Counted from the first letter of the stretch, positions 51,164 to 59,623 are shown. The stretch is 64,000 bases of DNA from Bacillus canaveralius (GCF_002860125.1 NZ_PGVA01000024.1:124001-188000); one strand, 5' to 3'. Numbers and translations: made by a program. Notes: generated by a model from the sequence alone, not told the origin.

Positions 51164-52182
51164 TTATATCGTCAACGGTTCAATATAAACATTGTATCGC
51201 ACGTCAACTTTCATATTTCCCCAATGACCTAACCATTTCTTTTCTGGCATTAGCTTGTCGAACGGTTTCAGTAAATAGGTTCCCACTCCAAGAGGATCCA
51301 CTTTTAGCTCTTGCATTTCCTTTATTAATTCCTTTGTATTTTTCTCGAGGTATTTTTCAATCTCCCGGTTTAGCTCCATGAAATCGGCATCATCATGTAT
51401 ATTCTTGTTGCCCTGGTACTCATCAATTCTCCCTCTTAAATCAATTTTCAGATCCAACGAGGAATGATCTTGATTAAAATCAAAATACACGTTTGTACGG
51501 ACGTGCCCTAACGAAACCGATAAAGGTAAAATCGGAAGATTATTTAAGTAACGATCTTCATCAAGCAGCTGAAAAATTTCATCCTCCTCATGTTTAGCGA
51601 TTCCAACCAATTTGTCACGCCGAAAAAAACCGGTTCCCTCATATTCAATATTTTCTTTGTCTGCCTTAAAAATCGGCATCACCGGATCAGTAAATGGAGA
51701 GTAAACTTGTTTCGTAAATTCATGAAGGTTGACAATCGTGAACTCCCCTTGATTATCTCTCTCATAACGCCTGAGCATACGGTAAAGAAAATAATCCAGA
51801 TTCTCTTGCTTATTCATTTTATTTTTTATATATTCTTCAAAATTCCCTTTAACAACAACGAAATACAGCGTGGTGAAACATTCGGGTCAGCAAGGATTGC
51901 ATTGATTATCGAAAGCACTTCCTTCTCCGCGAATTCTTCACTGAAAAATAACGCCCGCAGCTGGCCAAGTTTTAATTCGCGATAATACCTTGAATTAAAA
52001 TTTTTTCTTCCTTGTTTCAATAAATCAACTTCAACAGATAACAAGTTTTTCTTCTCTCTTGTTACAGGTGGCACCACCGTACTGACCTTTATCTTTCCCT
52101 CTTCGCCCTTCGCAATCGATACCGGCAAAACCCAACTGGTGCCAAAAGTAGCTGTTCTATCAGAATACAAAAGTGTCGACAC
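51164..52182 (-). pseudogene. gerC-like spore germination protein, frameshifted and N-terminally truncated
   Basis: Two adjacent frames (52182-51826 and 51817-51164) together give the Ger(x)C pattern without the N-terminal lipoprotein part. The first frame ends in KGILKNI with a stop, but the +1 frame continues as KGNFEEYIKNKMNKQENL, joining seamlessly to the second frame. So a single-base indel near 51843 breaks the gene. The C-terminal part (TGFFRRDKLVG and the later region to LTI) matches the GerAC-type C-terminal domain. The lipobox start is missing. It is decayed together with the gerA remnant just upstream. gerB is absent. Confidence 0.85.
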
Positions 52183-52188
52183 GCTCGA

Positions 52189-52625
52189 TCATCTCCTTCG
52201 GTGGTAACGCCATTTCTGGATAGGTTGTAAATGTTCCGGCCGAGTTTTTAACCAGGTTAACGGGGCACGGATGAGGAAGTCTTTCCAATCCTCCAGAAAA
52301 AATGGAGCCACCGGTGCGAAATACGGCTGTTTTAGGGATGTCAGTGCATTTAAATGGGCAAGCATGCAATCCCCAAAATCCCCAGAAAAGCCGCTAGGAA
52401 CAGAAAGATGAATTGGATAATTGTATTTGCTTTACTGACAAGATAGTTCGGAACTAAAAACGAAGCAATCGCGGATATTCCGACTAATACAATCAATACT
52501 TTACTGGCGAAACCCGCTTCTACTGCCGCCTGACCGATCACAATTCCGCCAATGACACCTAATGTCTGGCCTGTTTTTCTCGGCATTCGCAGGCTTGCTT
52601 CTTTACTGCTAATTGATTTCGCAGC
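52189..52625 (-). pseudogene. gerA-like spore germination protein, C-terminal remnant
   Basis: Only the C-terminal part of a GerAA-type protein remains. One frame reads EASLRMPRKTGQTLGVIGG and the following membrane segments. Near 52370 the frame shifts and continues LTSLKQPYFAPVAPFF and DWKDFLIRAPLTWLK, ending at TGA 52189. Two in-frame stop codons upstream and a missing N-terminal domain show that the gene is dead. With the gerC remnant it marks a lost germinant-receptor operon. Confidence 0.85.
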
Positions 52626-52639
52626 CTACTAACTTATCA

Positions 52640-53407
52640 TCAAGCTCCCTTTTCTACTAGTGGGGTTATGCGTTTTGCAATTAATTTATAGCCCTTTGTA
52701 TTCGGGTGGAATTTATCTTTGTATAAATAGTCATTCACATTTGACTGAAACAAATCGAAGACTGGAACAAAAACAGTTTTATGATATTTATCTAACAATA
52801 GGCTTGTTTCGTAATTCCATTGCCTGACTACACGCGTTATCAAATCAGCATTATTCGTGTCGATAAGCGGATTATATAAACCAATGAAAAAAATTGGCGC
52901 TTGCGCATTCAGTGTTCTAAGCTCTGTTAAGATTTCCTGTAAATTAACGAGATATTGCTTCCTTAACTCATCCACCGTCTGTGTATTGAAGTTATTTATT
53001 GTTTTCCCTTCCTGGAACAAATCGTTTGCTCCGATCGTTATCAGGATCACATCCGCTCGCTTTACCTGCCGTTGTACCTTTTTTTGTTTTACTTGTTCCA
53101 ACCATTGATCAGTACTCGATCCACTTATCGCCAAGTTTTGCAATGTGATCTTATCATTTGAACTTTCCTGCAGATGTTCGATTAAATAGCCTGTGTAACC
53201 CTGCCCTTTTGAATCGCCGAATCCTCGTGTCAGAGAGTCTCCAATCGCTAAAATATGTTTTCCATCCTCGTCTGCGGTTACCTCCGGCATATCCATACTA
53301 ACTGACTCCTTTTCAGGATTTTGGATGGTCAAGCCAAAGCCGAACAGCAACAGGAGCAGACATATTCCTGAAAGCAGGGATACAGCTTGGATTAAATTCT
53401 TCCTCAC
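52640..53407 (-). CDS. Membrane-anchored SGNH/GDSL hydrolase (YpmR-like)
   Basis: 255 aa. GTG 53407, preceded by AAGGGGG, is preferred; the frame opening 36 codons upstream would begin in unlikely sequence. An N-terminal hydrophobic segment (about residues 6-26) anchors it outside. SGNH blocks: GDSLTRGFGD (catalytic Ser), SGSSTDQW, IGANDLFQ (Asn) and DKFHPNTKGYKLIA (Asp/His). Probable esterase or lipase acting on the cell envelope or medium. Monocistronic. Confidence 0.85.
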   Translation of the reverse strand: MRKNLIQAVSLLSGICLLLLLFGFGLTIQNPEKESVSMDMPEVTADEDGKHILAIGDSLTRGFGDSKGQGYTGYLIEHLQESSNDKITLQNLAISGSSTDQWLEQVKQKKVQRQVKRADVILITIGANDLFQEGKTINNFNTQTVDELRKQYLVNLQEILTELRTLNAQAPIFFIGLYNPLIDTNNADLITRVVRQWNYETSLLLDKYHKTVFVPVFDLFQSNVNDYLYKDKFHPNTKGYKLIAKRITPLVEKGA

Positions 53408-53616
53408 CCAGATCGCCCCCTTTTCATTCTGCAAATAAAATACCCCTTCAGGCGGCAAGTAAACAAGCTTGAAGGGGTAAGTATGATAGATTGTTAATGA
53501 CATCGTTGCAGGCACAGGTTCGGATCACTTGATAGTAGATTGGTTTTCGATTTTTCGAAAAAATATCCCATTCATTTTTCTTATTTCAAATTCTCCGTAT
53601 TTCTTAGCTGCTTTGA

Positions 53617-54306
53617 TTATTCCTCTCTCTGTCCCTGGAAGAAGATCATCACGTATTTGAGTAACTCTAATAGTGAAATTAGAGCAGCTGCAACATATGT
53701 TAAAGCGGCAGCATTTAACACCTTATTCACACCGTGCTCCTCATCGTTATAAATCATTCCTTCTGCGAGCATCAGCGTTTTCGCACGTGAGCTGGCGTTG
53801 AACTCAACCGGAAGGGTGATTAATTGGAACGCTACAACTGCGGAGAAAAAGAGAATTCCGAGCCCAATTAAGGATAGATTTTGAAATAAAAACCCACCTA
53901 TTAATAAGAAAGGAGCGGCACCGGAAGTTAGATTGACAACTGGAAACATGCGATGGCGCAAAACTAAAGCTCCATAAGCTTCTTGATGTTGAATAGCATG
54001 ACCAACCTCATGGGCGGCCACGGATACAGAAGCAATTGAGTTTCCATAGTAGACGCGCTCGGACAAACGAACGACACGGCTGCGCGGATCATAATGATCT
54101 GATAGTGTCCCTCGAACGACTTCAATCCGCACGTCATAAAGACCGTTCCGATCAAGAATCCTTCTTGCCACTTCAGCTCCGGTTAAATGTGCTCTCGTCC
54201 CAACCTGAGACCATTTATTAAAGTTTCCTTTTACTCTAAACTGGGCCCACACTGAAACTGCAAATGCTATCAGAATGAGAAAATCCATTGGATGAAAAAA
54301 CATCAT
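53617..54306 (-). CDS. YugP-like membrane zinc metallopeptidase
   Basis: 229 aa, integral membrane. Zinc motif HEVGH (in SVAAHEVGHAIQHQ, about residue 105) with further Glu/Asn region (FNASSRAKTLMLAEG). About four transmembrane helices. The role of YugP-type proteases is unknown. The gene is preceded by a yybP-ykoY riboswitch and a terminator, so expression should depend on Mn2+. It has an AGGGGAGG-like site and a possible partner in YteA upstream on the same strand. Confidence 0.85.
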   Translation of the reverse strand: MMFFHPMDFLILIAFAVSVWAQFRVKGNFNKWSQVGTRAHLTGAEVARRILDRNGLYDVRIEVVRGTLSDHYDPRSRVVRLSERVYYGNSIASVSVAAHEVGHAIQHQEAYGALVLRHRMFPVVNLTSGAAPFLLIGGFLFQNLSLIGLGILFFSAVVAFQLITLPVEFNASSRAKTLMLAEGMIYNDEEHGVNKVLNAAALTYVAAALISLLELLKYVMIFFQGQREE

Positions 54307-54340
54307 TTATTCCTCCCCTTTTTGATTATCTATCTCATAT

Positions 54341-54371
54341 AAAAAGGCTTTTACCGCTATTGGTAAAAGCC
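54341..54371 (-). terminator. Expression-platform terminator of the yybP-ykoY leader
   Basis: On the minus strand GGCTTTTACC aatagc GGTAAAAGCC then TTTTT, 35 bp upstream of the YugP-like start. Confidence 0.9.
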
Positions 54372-54404
54372 ATAAATAAAGACCTCTACCCCATGAAACA
54401 TAAG

Positions 54405-54497
54405 ATAAAGGTCTTGCTAACAACGTTAAGCTGCCAACAAAGCCGAGAGTCAAAACTCTGTAATGACGACTTTGCTGTAAAAGCTACTCCCCTTTAG
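54405..54497 (-). promoter_or_regulatory. yybP-ykoY (manganese) riboswitch
   Basis: Read on the minus strand, AAAGGGGAGTAGC opens the aptamer (54495-54483). It is followed by AGCAAAGTCGTCA, a small hairpin with TCTCGGCTTTGTTGGC, and finally TTAGCAAGACCTTTA, which closes P1 with AAAGG. These are the conserved blocks of the yybP-ykoY class, known to bind Mn2+. AGACCT in P1 can alternatively pair with AGGTCT near 54380, just before the terminator, giving an on/off switch. Assignment is by eye. Confidence 0.85.
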
Positions 54498-54556
54498 GAG
54501 AAAATATTCGAGTTATTGTCTAAATTATATGAAATGCTGAATACTATGTCAAATGA

Positions 54557-55324
54557 TTAGCTATAATCATCTTCCTTTTCGACATAAGGGTCATGTTCAT
54601 ATGCAGGGAGATCGCCGAACTTCGTCATGATTCCTTCTTCATCAAGCTGCTGTTCATAATCGTTATGTTGCTTATTATGCGGATAAACTGTAATGTTTTT
54701 CCCCTCAATATCGTTTCCAATAAAGTTTTCGTAATCTTCAACATAACCAATATTTTCGTTGTGCTCGTTGAATAAAGCATCCTGGTCTTCAGGAACATCG
54801 TAAAAATCAGACGGTGATGAAGAGTTTCCAAAAGCCGCTACTTCCTGCCATGTATCCTCCGCATCGAGAACAACATTCTCCTCTCGTTCATCTAAATCAA
54901 ATCTTCCAAATGGAGGTCTAAGGACTTCTTCCTCGACAGGCCTGTCATCCGAAATCGTTCTGTCAGGCGTGTGTTCAATGCAAAAGGTTGTTTGTGGAAT
55001 CGCTTCGAGACGTTCGATCGGTATTTCCTTACCGCAAACTTCACACAGTCCGTAGGTGCCATTCTCTATCGCCTGGATCGCTTTTTTGATATTGCCGAAC
55101 TGATATTCCAAATGATCGTTCAGCGCAATATCTTTTTCCCTTTCAAACAGCTCGGTTCCTTCATCGCCTGGATGGTTATCATAAGCTGAAAGCTCAATCG
55201 ATGTTTCGCGGTTCAGGTTACTTTTTAAATTAAAATGATCATTCGTTTTAAATTGCCACTCAATATCTTTCTTCGATTGTTCAAGATCTGCTTTTAGTGC
55301 CGCAATTTGGTCTTTTTCTAACAA
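54557..55324 (-). CDS. YteA-like TraR/DksA zinc-finger protein
   Basis: About 255 aa. N-terminal coiled helices, then a C4-type zinc finger of TraR/DksA type: YGLCEVCGKEIPIERL ... TTFCIEHTPD (about residues 92-122). The C-terminal half is a long acidic, low-complexity tail (VEEEVLRPPFGRFD to the end KEDDYS). B. subtilis YteA is a sporulation-associated protein of this layout. TTG 55324 is a better-spaced start than GTG 55333 (both with AAAGGGGTG upstream). Monocistronic, transcribed toward the YugP leader. Confidence 0.85.
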   Translation of the reverse strand: MLEKDQIAALKADLEQSKKDIEWQFKTNDHFNLKSNLNRETSIELSAYDNHPGDEGTELFEREKDIALNDHLEYQFGNIKKAIQAIENGTYGLCEVCGKEIPIERLEAIPQTTFCIEHTPDRTISDDRPVEEEVLRPPFGRFDLDEREENVVLDAEDTWQEVAAFGNSSSPSDFYDVPEDQDALFNEHNENIGYVEDYENFIGNDIEGKNITVYPHNKQHNDYEQQLDEEGIMTKFGDLPAYEHDPYVEKEDDYS

Positions 55325-55495
55325 AGTACACACCCCTTTCTTACTGATGTTTTCTTTATTATTCGTTAATAATCCTTCGTTGATTATAGGTAAAAAGTGT
55401 ATATGACTTCGTATCTCTTTGCCATTTAATGGCTGGAATCATCGCTGAGCTCCCTGTAGAAAATAAGTTAAAGACATTCGAAGGAGGACGACATC

Positions 55496-55705
55496 GTGAA
55501 AAAAGACAACGAACAGAGCTCAGCGCTCGCAGGTAAATTTTACGAGGAAAAAGATTATCACCGCAATGATGAAGTGTCAATTGGACTGGCTACTACGCAT
55601 GAACAAGTAAGCGATAATTATATGGGAGAAAGTGTCCCTCCACAAGGAGATCAGCCGCCAATTCCAAGAACCGGAAACAGGGGGGACGGGGAGAATACAA
55701 TTTAA
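55496..55705 (+). CDS. Small acidic hydrophilic protein, YozQ/DUF4025-like
   Basis: 69 aa, GTG start with GAAGGAGG. Very hydrophilic: KFYEEKDYHRNDEVSIGLATTHEQVSD, then a Pro/Gly-rich tail. Resembles YozQ/DUF4025 proteins, which are sporulation-time small proteins of unknown role. Divergent from yteA. A similar sequence class occurs at 60088-60270. Confidence 0.6.
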   Translation: MKKDNEQSSALAGKFYEEKDYHRNDEVSIGLATTHEQVSDNYMGESVPPQGDQPPIPRTGNRGDGENTI

Positions 55706-55850
55706 TTTCATAAAAGACCTTGTCAGCCAGTTTCAAATTGTAGATATTTGTGTTGCTGAGTATACTTCTTCCTAAATTTAAGCAGGTTATTTTTTTCCTT
55801 TATCGAAAGAAATAGTAGGACTGTTTTAAAACGATTAGGAGGGATGTTGG

Positions 55851-56594
55851 ATGGCAGAAAAATATCCGGTTTTAGAAGGAGCTGAACCCTTTTATTTTGA
55901 AGGAAACAAGGTCGGTATCTTAATTTCCCATGGATTCACTGGGTCAACCCAAAGCATGCGCCCGCTTGGAGAAGCATACGCGAAAGCTGGCTACACAGTT
56001 TGCGGGCCAAGGCTCAACGGACATGGAACCCACTATGAAGAAATGGAGACAACAACCTACGCGGATTGGATCGCATCCATCGAAGAAGGCTATCAGTGGC
56101 TCAAGGAGCGCTGCGACACCATTTTTGTCACTGGTTTGTCAATGGGCGGCACACTTACTTTATACTTGGCTGAAAAATACCCTGACATAAAAGGGATTAT
56201 TGTGATCAATGCAGCGATTGAAATTCCCGATATGGAAGCCGTCCAACATGCAAATGTGCGATTTTTGGATGCAATTGGGTCGGATATTAAAAATCCAAAC
56301 GTCAAAGAGCTTGCGTATGAAAAGACTCCGGTTAAATCAGTCCGGGAAATCGTGAAATTGATGGAAATTGTAAAAAATAAGCTCTCGCAAATAACATGTC
56401 CGGTATTGATATTTGTTTCGGAGGAGGATCATGTCGTTCCGCCCGGCAATTCGCAAATCATTTACGACCAGGTATCCTCCCCGGTTAAAAAAATGATCGA
56501 ATTAAAAAACAGCTATCATGTCGCTACTCTTGATTATGATCAAGACGTAATTATTGACGAAACACTTGTATTTATTGATAAAGCGCTTAAGTAA
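55851..56594 (+). CDS. Monoacylglycerol-lipase/Est30-type alpha/beta hydrolase
   Basis: 247 aa, lipase-like esterase of the bMGL/Est30 type. Oxyanion-hole motif HGFTGS (about residue 27), nucleophile Ser in GLSMGG (about 97), Asp in SEEDHVVPP (about 196) and His in NSYHVATLD (about 226). The cap is short. Substrate likely short-chain glycerides or esters. The start has TAGGAGGGATGTTGG. Monocistronic, ending in a hairpin. Confidence 0.88.
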   Translation: MAEKYPVLEGAEPFYFEGNKVGILISHGFTGSTQSMRPLGEAYAKAGYTVCGPRLNGHGTHYEEMETTTYADWIASIEEGYQWLKERCDTIFVTGLSMGGTLTLYLAEKYPDIKGIIVINAAIEIPDMEAVQHANVRFLDAIGSDIKNPNVKELAYEKTPVKSVREIVKLMEIVKNKLSQITCPVLIFVSEEDHVVPPGNSQIIYDQVSSPVKKMIELKNSYHVATLDYDQDVIIDETLVFIDKALK

Positions 56595-56618
56595 CTTGCT
56601 TTACTTTGGAGTAATCGA

Positions 56619-56646
56619 AAGAGCGGGAACAGCTTCGCTCTTTCCT
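56619..56646 (+). terminator. Terminator of the esterase gene
   Basis: GAAAGAGCG ... CGCTCTTTC stem, 25 bp after the stop, then T-rich. Confidence 0.8.
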
Positions 56647-56732
56647 CTTCCTTATTATTCCCTGATTTTTAAGCCCTGACAAAAATTGATTGCACATCAA
56701 TTATTTTAAAGGAGTTGAAAATTCCTCGTGCA

Positions 56733-56942
56733 CTACTTTACTATAATCACATCCACATTCCCTTTAATCTTTCCGTGCTTTGAAATGACATGAACAACAA
56801 ATATACCTTCCCCAGGATAGTACTCCACATCAGAAACGGTAAAAGAATACTCAGAGTATCGACTGACATAGTCCTTGACGATATCTTTACTTTCAATCCG
56901 CGCTACAGGGTTCTCAGGATTTCCAGAGTTCGGAAGGAGCGG
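56733..56942 (-). pseudogene. C-terminal remnant of a secreted protein
   Basis: An open frame of 69 codons without start codon, directly after a stop at 56943-56945. It reads like the end of an extracellular beta-rich domain (YSFTVSDVEYYPGEGIFVVH, ending KGNVDVIIVK). No ATG/GTG and no ribosome binding site exist upstream, so the 5' part is gone. Family not identified. Confidence 0.5.
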
Positions 56943-56949
56943 TTAATCA

Positions 56950-57117
56950 ATGATTACCACTGAGAAATCAGGTATTGTCGAATTTAGAAATCAACGGGAT
57001 ATTATTGCTGACCGTAAAAAGAAAACTGAGCAAGAATACCGGGAATTACAAAAACGCGTAGGCAAGATCATTAATCATAACTACCAGCTTGTTCAAAGTT
57101 CAATATCTGACAAATAA
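56950..57117 (+). CDS. Small coiled-coil protein A (55 aa)
   Basis: ATG 56950 has GGAAGGAG upstream (spacing 10). Highly charged helix (EFRNQRDIIADRKKKTEQEY to ELQKRVGKIINHN) with heptad-like leucine/isoleucine spacing, no Cys, no membrane segment. It converges with the similar small gene at 57165-57311 across a shared terminator. Not recognised. Confidence 0.65.
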   Translation: MITTEKSGIVEFRNQRDIIADRKKKTEQEYRELQKRVGKIINHNYQLVQSSISDK

Positions 57118-57132
57118 AAAAGTGTATAAATC

Positions 57133-57162
57133 GAGGAAGCAAACTCTATGTATTGCTTCCTC
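57133..57162. terminator. Bidirectional terminator between convergent small genes
   Basis: GAGGAAGCAA/TTGCTTCCTC stem followed by TTTTATTTTTTT. Confidence 0.85.
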
Positions 57163-57164
57163 TT

Positions 57165-57311
57165 TTATTTTTTTCGCAATAATTGATCGGCTCTTTTTCT
57201 TATTGATTCGTGCTCTGCTATGATCTCTTGTCTACGCTTTTCAAGTTTTTCTTTTCTATTTTCTAAATTGATTGGTTTTGCTACAGATTTAAAATCTATT
57301 AATTTTCCCAT
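57165..57311 (-). CDS. Small coiled-coil protein B (48 aa)
   Basis: ATG 57311 with AGGTGAC upstream. Basic and acidic helix (NRKEKLEKRRQEIIAEHESI, RKRADQLLRKK) preceded by FKSVAKPINL. Layout mirrors protein A on the other strand (short hydrophobic head, then charged R/K/E helix), hinting at a common origin. Too short for ordinary gene callers. Function unknown. Confidence 0.65.
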   Translation of the reverse strand: MGKLIDFKSVAKPINLENRKEKLEKRRQEIIAEHESIRKRADQLLRKK

Positions 57312-57638
57312 TATGTCACCTCATTTCAGATTCTGCCCTTATTTAATTTTATCATTCCATAAAAGATACAATAGCTGCTTAGAATTTAGAACAGAAATGT
57401 TAAAAACGAATTTAATCTTATTAAGTTTCAACTTTCAGCTTTGAGTACAAAACAGATCATTTTTTCTCAAAAAAGAGGACAAGGCTACCTAAGCAGCTTG
57501 TGAGAGACTTTTCAATTTGCTTTTTCCAATACAATACCTGCTTAATTTCAAATGAAATCACTTTCCCTATAATATGGCCTCCTCTGTTTTATTCATAAGA
57601 ATGACCCTTGACCTCGTTAACGACAATGAACCGCTATA
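57312..57638. other. Intergenic region without recognised gene
   Basis: AT-rich. No supported open frame, repeat or terminator was seen between the small coiled-coil gene and the nucleotidyltransferase. Confidence 0.4.
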
Positions 57639-58400
57639 TTAAAACGGCAGTTCACGGACTTTATAGTTTATTCCAAGTTCGTCATACCAACTATTTAAAC
57701 CAGTCCACAAATTTTCACACAGCTGGTACACATGCTGCTTATCATCCAGCCTTCCTGCCATAATTGCCTGCGCAAGCTCGTTATATCCGGAAGGCTTCGA
57801 CTTCAGCTTCATTGATTCCTCAAAAGTTCGCGCTCTGGTAGAGTAGTATTGCCTATTGGCCAGTCCGATCAGTTTGGCTGTTTGCCACGCTAAATCTAAT
57901 GCAGCCAGAGGAAGATAATTAAAGTTTTTAGATTGATAATTATTTCGTATTTTGCCGATTGTTTCATACGGTTCCCAGATCATAAATTCCCGCATTGTTT
58001 CTTTAATGGCTGAGCTCGAAACCTGAAAGGGAAGTTGTTTGATTTCTTCAAATAAGTGATGCGGGTCATACACTGTAAGGATATGAATAAAGGAACCCGC
58101 TTTAATTGGCCATGAGTCACCAACCTGTTGCGCTTTTTTAAACATTTCATTTTTTTGAATAGTATCGATTTCTATTTTGAAGTCGCCGTAAATGAACTCA
58201 TGACCTTTTATGTCAATTCCATCTTCTGTTATGACATGCATTTCGATATCCGAATATGGTCCGTCCTTTTCCTGGCCTATCGAGCCATATACACCGATAG
58301 CCAGTATGTCTTCCCCGTATTTGCTTAATAATCTTGCTTTTATGCTGCTGATCATTTCTATCTTTTCTTCTCTTGATGTATAGGCTGGATATGGAAGCAT
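57639..58400 (-). CDS. ANT(4')-like aminoglycoside nucleotidyltransferase family protein
   Basis: 253 aa. It aligns through its length with kanamycin nucleotidyltransferase (AadD/ANT(4')): N-terminal GVYGSIGQEKDGPYSDIEM (about 36-54; Gly-Ser, Asp and Glu of the metal site), a middle EPYETIGKIRN with the conserved Glu (catalytic base in KNTase), and the C-terminal PSGYNELAQAIMAGRL. The AMP would go to a hydroxyl. Whether aminoglycosides are substrates is unknown. Composition is like its neighbours, and no IS or plasmid signs flank it, so it looks chromosomal. Confidence 0.8.
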   Translation of the reverse strand: MLPYPAYTSREEKIEMISSIKARLLSKYGEDILAIGVYGSIGQEKDGPYSDIEMHVITEDGIDIKGHEFIYGDFKIEIDTIQKNEMFKKAQQVGDSWPIKAGSFIHILTVYDPHHLFEEIKQLPFQVSSSAIKETMREFMIWEPYETIGKIRNNYQSKNFNYLPLAALDLAWQTAKLIGLANRQYYSTRARTFEESMKLKSKPSGYNELAQAIMAGRLDDKQHVYQLCENLWTGLNSWYDELGINYKVRELPF

Positions 58401-58561
58401 CGTATTCCCCCTTTCCTACATATTTCTTTTTCCGATGAAGTCTTTCCTTCAAAATTTTCATAAAAAAATATGTTTTCATCATGGAAATGTATATATTAAA
58501 AGGGTTTTAGCTATCGTCTAAAGAAATGAAAGTTTAGATAAAAGTGAAAGGAGTGGTATTG

Positions 58562-58723
58562 GTGTTTAAGGTCGGCAGCATTTTTATCCCAGTTACGGAT
58601 ATGGAAAAGTCAAAGAAGTGGTATGAAACGAACTTAGGGGTTATAAAAGTCGATGAATGGAAAGAGGAATTAGAACATCGAGTTGGGTACTTCAGCAGAG
58701 ATCATGATCCAATACTATTTTAA
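58562..58723 (+). pseudogene. Truncated VOC/glyoxalase-domain protein
   Basis: GTG 58562 has a strong AAAGGAG site. The 53 codons read FIPVTDMEKSKKWYETNLG, the first beta-alpha-beta unit of a vicinal-oxygen-chelate domain, but then reach TAA 58721-58723 at less than half the family length. So it is a 3'-truncated gene. A terminator follows. Confidence 0.6.
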
Positions 58724-58731
58724 AGAAGACA

Positions 58732-58755
58732 AAATCCCCTTGAAAGGGGATTTTG
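58732..58755 (+). terminator. Terminator
   Basis: AAAATCCCC/GGGGATTTT stem, after the truncated VOC gene; also the end of the convergent cotJ operon. Confidence 0.85.
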
Positions 58756-58771
58756 TGGGTGCTGCTACAGC

Positions 58772-59344
58772 TTAAAACACCTTTTTACTATCCCGTTCTT
58801 CTTTTAAGAGTTCAACCGCTTCACGGAAGCGTTGGGAATGGACAATTTCCCGTTCCCTTAAAAATCGTAAGCTATCATTTAAGTCCTCGTCATCCGACAT
58901 ATCAATAAGCCACTGGTATGTAGCTCTCGCCTTTTCTTCCGCGGCAATATCTTCATAAAGGTCCGCGATCGGGTCACCTTTTGCCTGAATATATGCAGCT
59001 GTAAATGGGACTCCTGCCGCATTATGATAAAATAAAGCAGAATCATGGTTGGCATAATGATCCCCAAGGCCAGCGTCTCTTAATTGCTCAGGTGTCGCAT
59101 CTTTTGTCAGTTTATAAACCATTGTCGCAATCATCTCAAGATGGGCAAATTCCTCCGTGCCAATATCCGTGAGGAGGCCAATCACTTTGTCCGGGATCGT
59201 ATAGCGCTGATTTAAATAGCGCAATGCCGCTGCCAATTCTCCGTCAGCACCCCCATACTGCTCGATTAAGTACCTAGCAAGCTTTGGATTACAAGTACTG
59301 ACCTTTACCGGATATTGAAGTTTTTTTTCGTAAATCCACATCAT
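58772..59344 (-). CDS. cotJC: Spore coat protein CotJC (manganese-catalase-like)
   Basis: 190 aa, ferritin-like four-helix bundle of manganese catalase type. Metal ligands are visible in GTEEFAHLEM (Glu/His), EDIAAEEKARATYQWL and the EREIVHSQRF region. It is built into the spore coat with CotJA in B. subtilis. Last gene of the cotJABC operon, 18 bp downstream of cotJB. SigE-type expression is expected from homology, not seen here. Confidence 0.93.
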   Translation of the reverse strand: MMWIYEKKLQYPVKVSTCNPKLARYLIEQYGGADGELAAALRYLNQRYTIPDKVIGLLTDIGTEEFAHLEMIATMVYKLTKDATPEQLRDAGLGDHYANHDSALFYHNAAGVPFTAAYIQAKGDPIADLYEDIAAEEKARATYQWLIDMSDDEDLNDSLRFLREREIVHSQRFREAVELLKEERDSKKVF

Positions 59345-59362
59345 TGTATCCTCCTTGTTATC

Positions 59363-59623
59363 CTATACTTGCCATGGCCACGGCCCTTTTCCCCAGCTCC
59401 AATTCGCATCCGTGTAGCTGTTTCCGAACTGCTGGAGGGGGCCAAACTTCGCCTCAAACGCCCTCTTCATCTGTTTACTGTATAGTGTGTACTGATTAAA
59501 TTGCTGCATAGCCTGGTGATCTTCCTGATGTGTATCCAAATAAAGAGTCAATTCCACAAGCACAAAATCGACAGCCTGAATTTGTTCTAACGATTGATAA
59601 TATTCACTAGGCAGCTGGTTCAC
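59363..59623 (-). CDS. cotJB: Spore coat protein CotJB
   Basis: 86 aa. Family pattern: [26 protein letters not shown] and [16 protein letters not shown] at the C-terminus. Its ATG overlaps the TGA of cotJA (59620-59623), so translation is coupled. Part of the coat complex with CotJA and CotJC. Confidence 0.92.
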   Translation of the reverse strand: MNQLPSEYYQSLEQIQAVDFVLVELTLYLDTHQEDHQAMQQFNQYTLYSKQMKRAFEAKFGPLQQFGNSYTDANWSWGKGPWPWQV

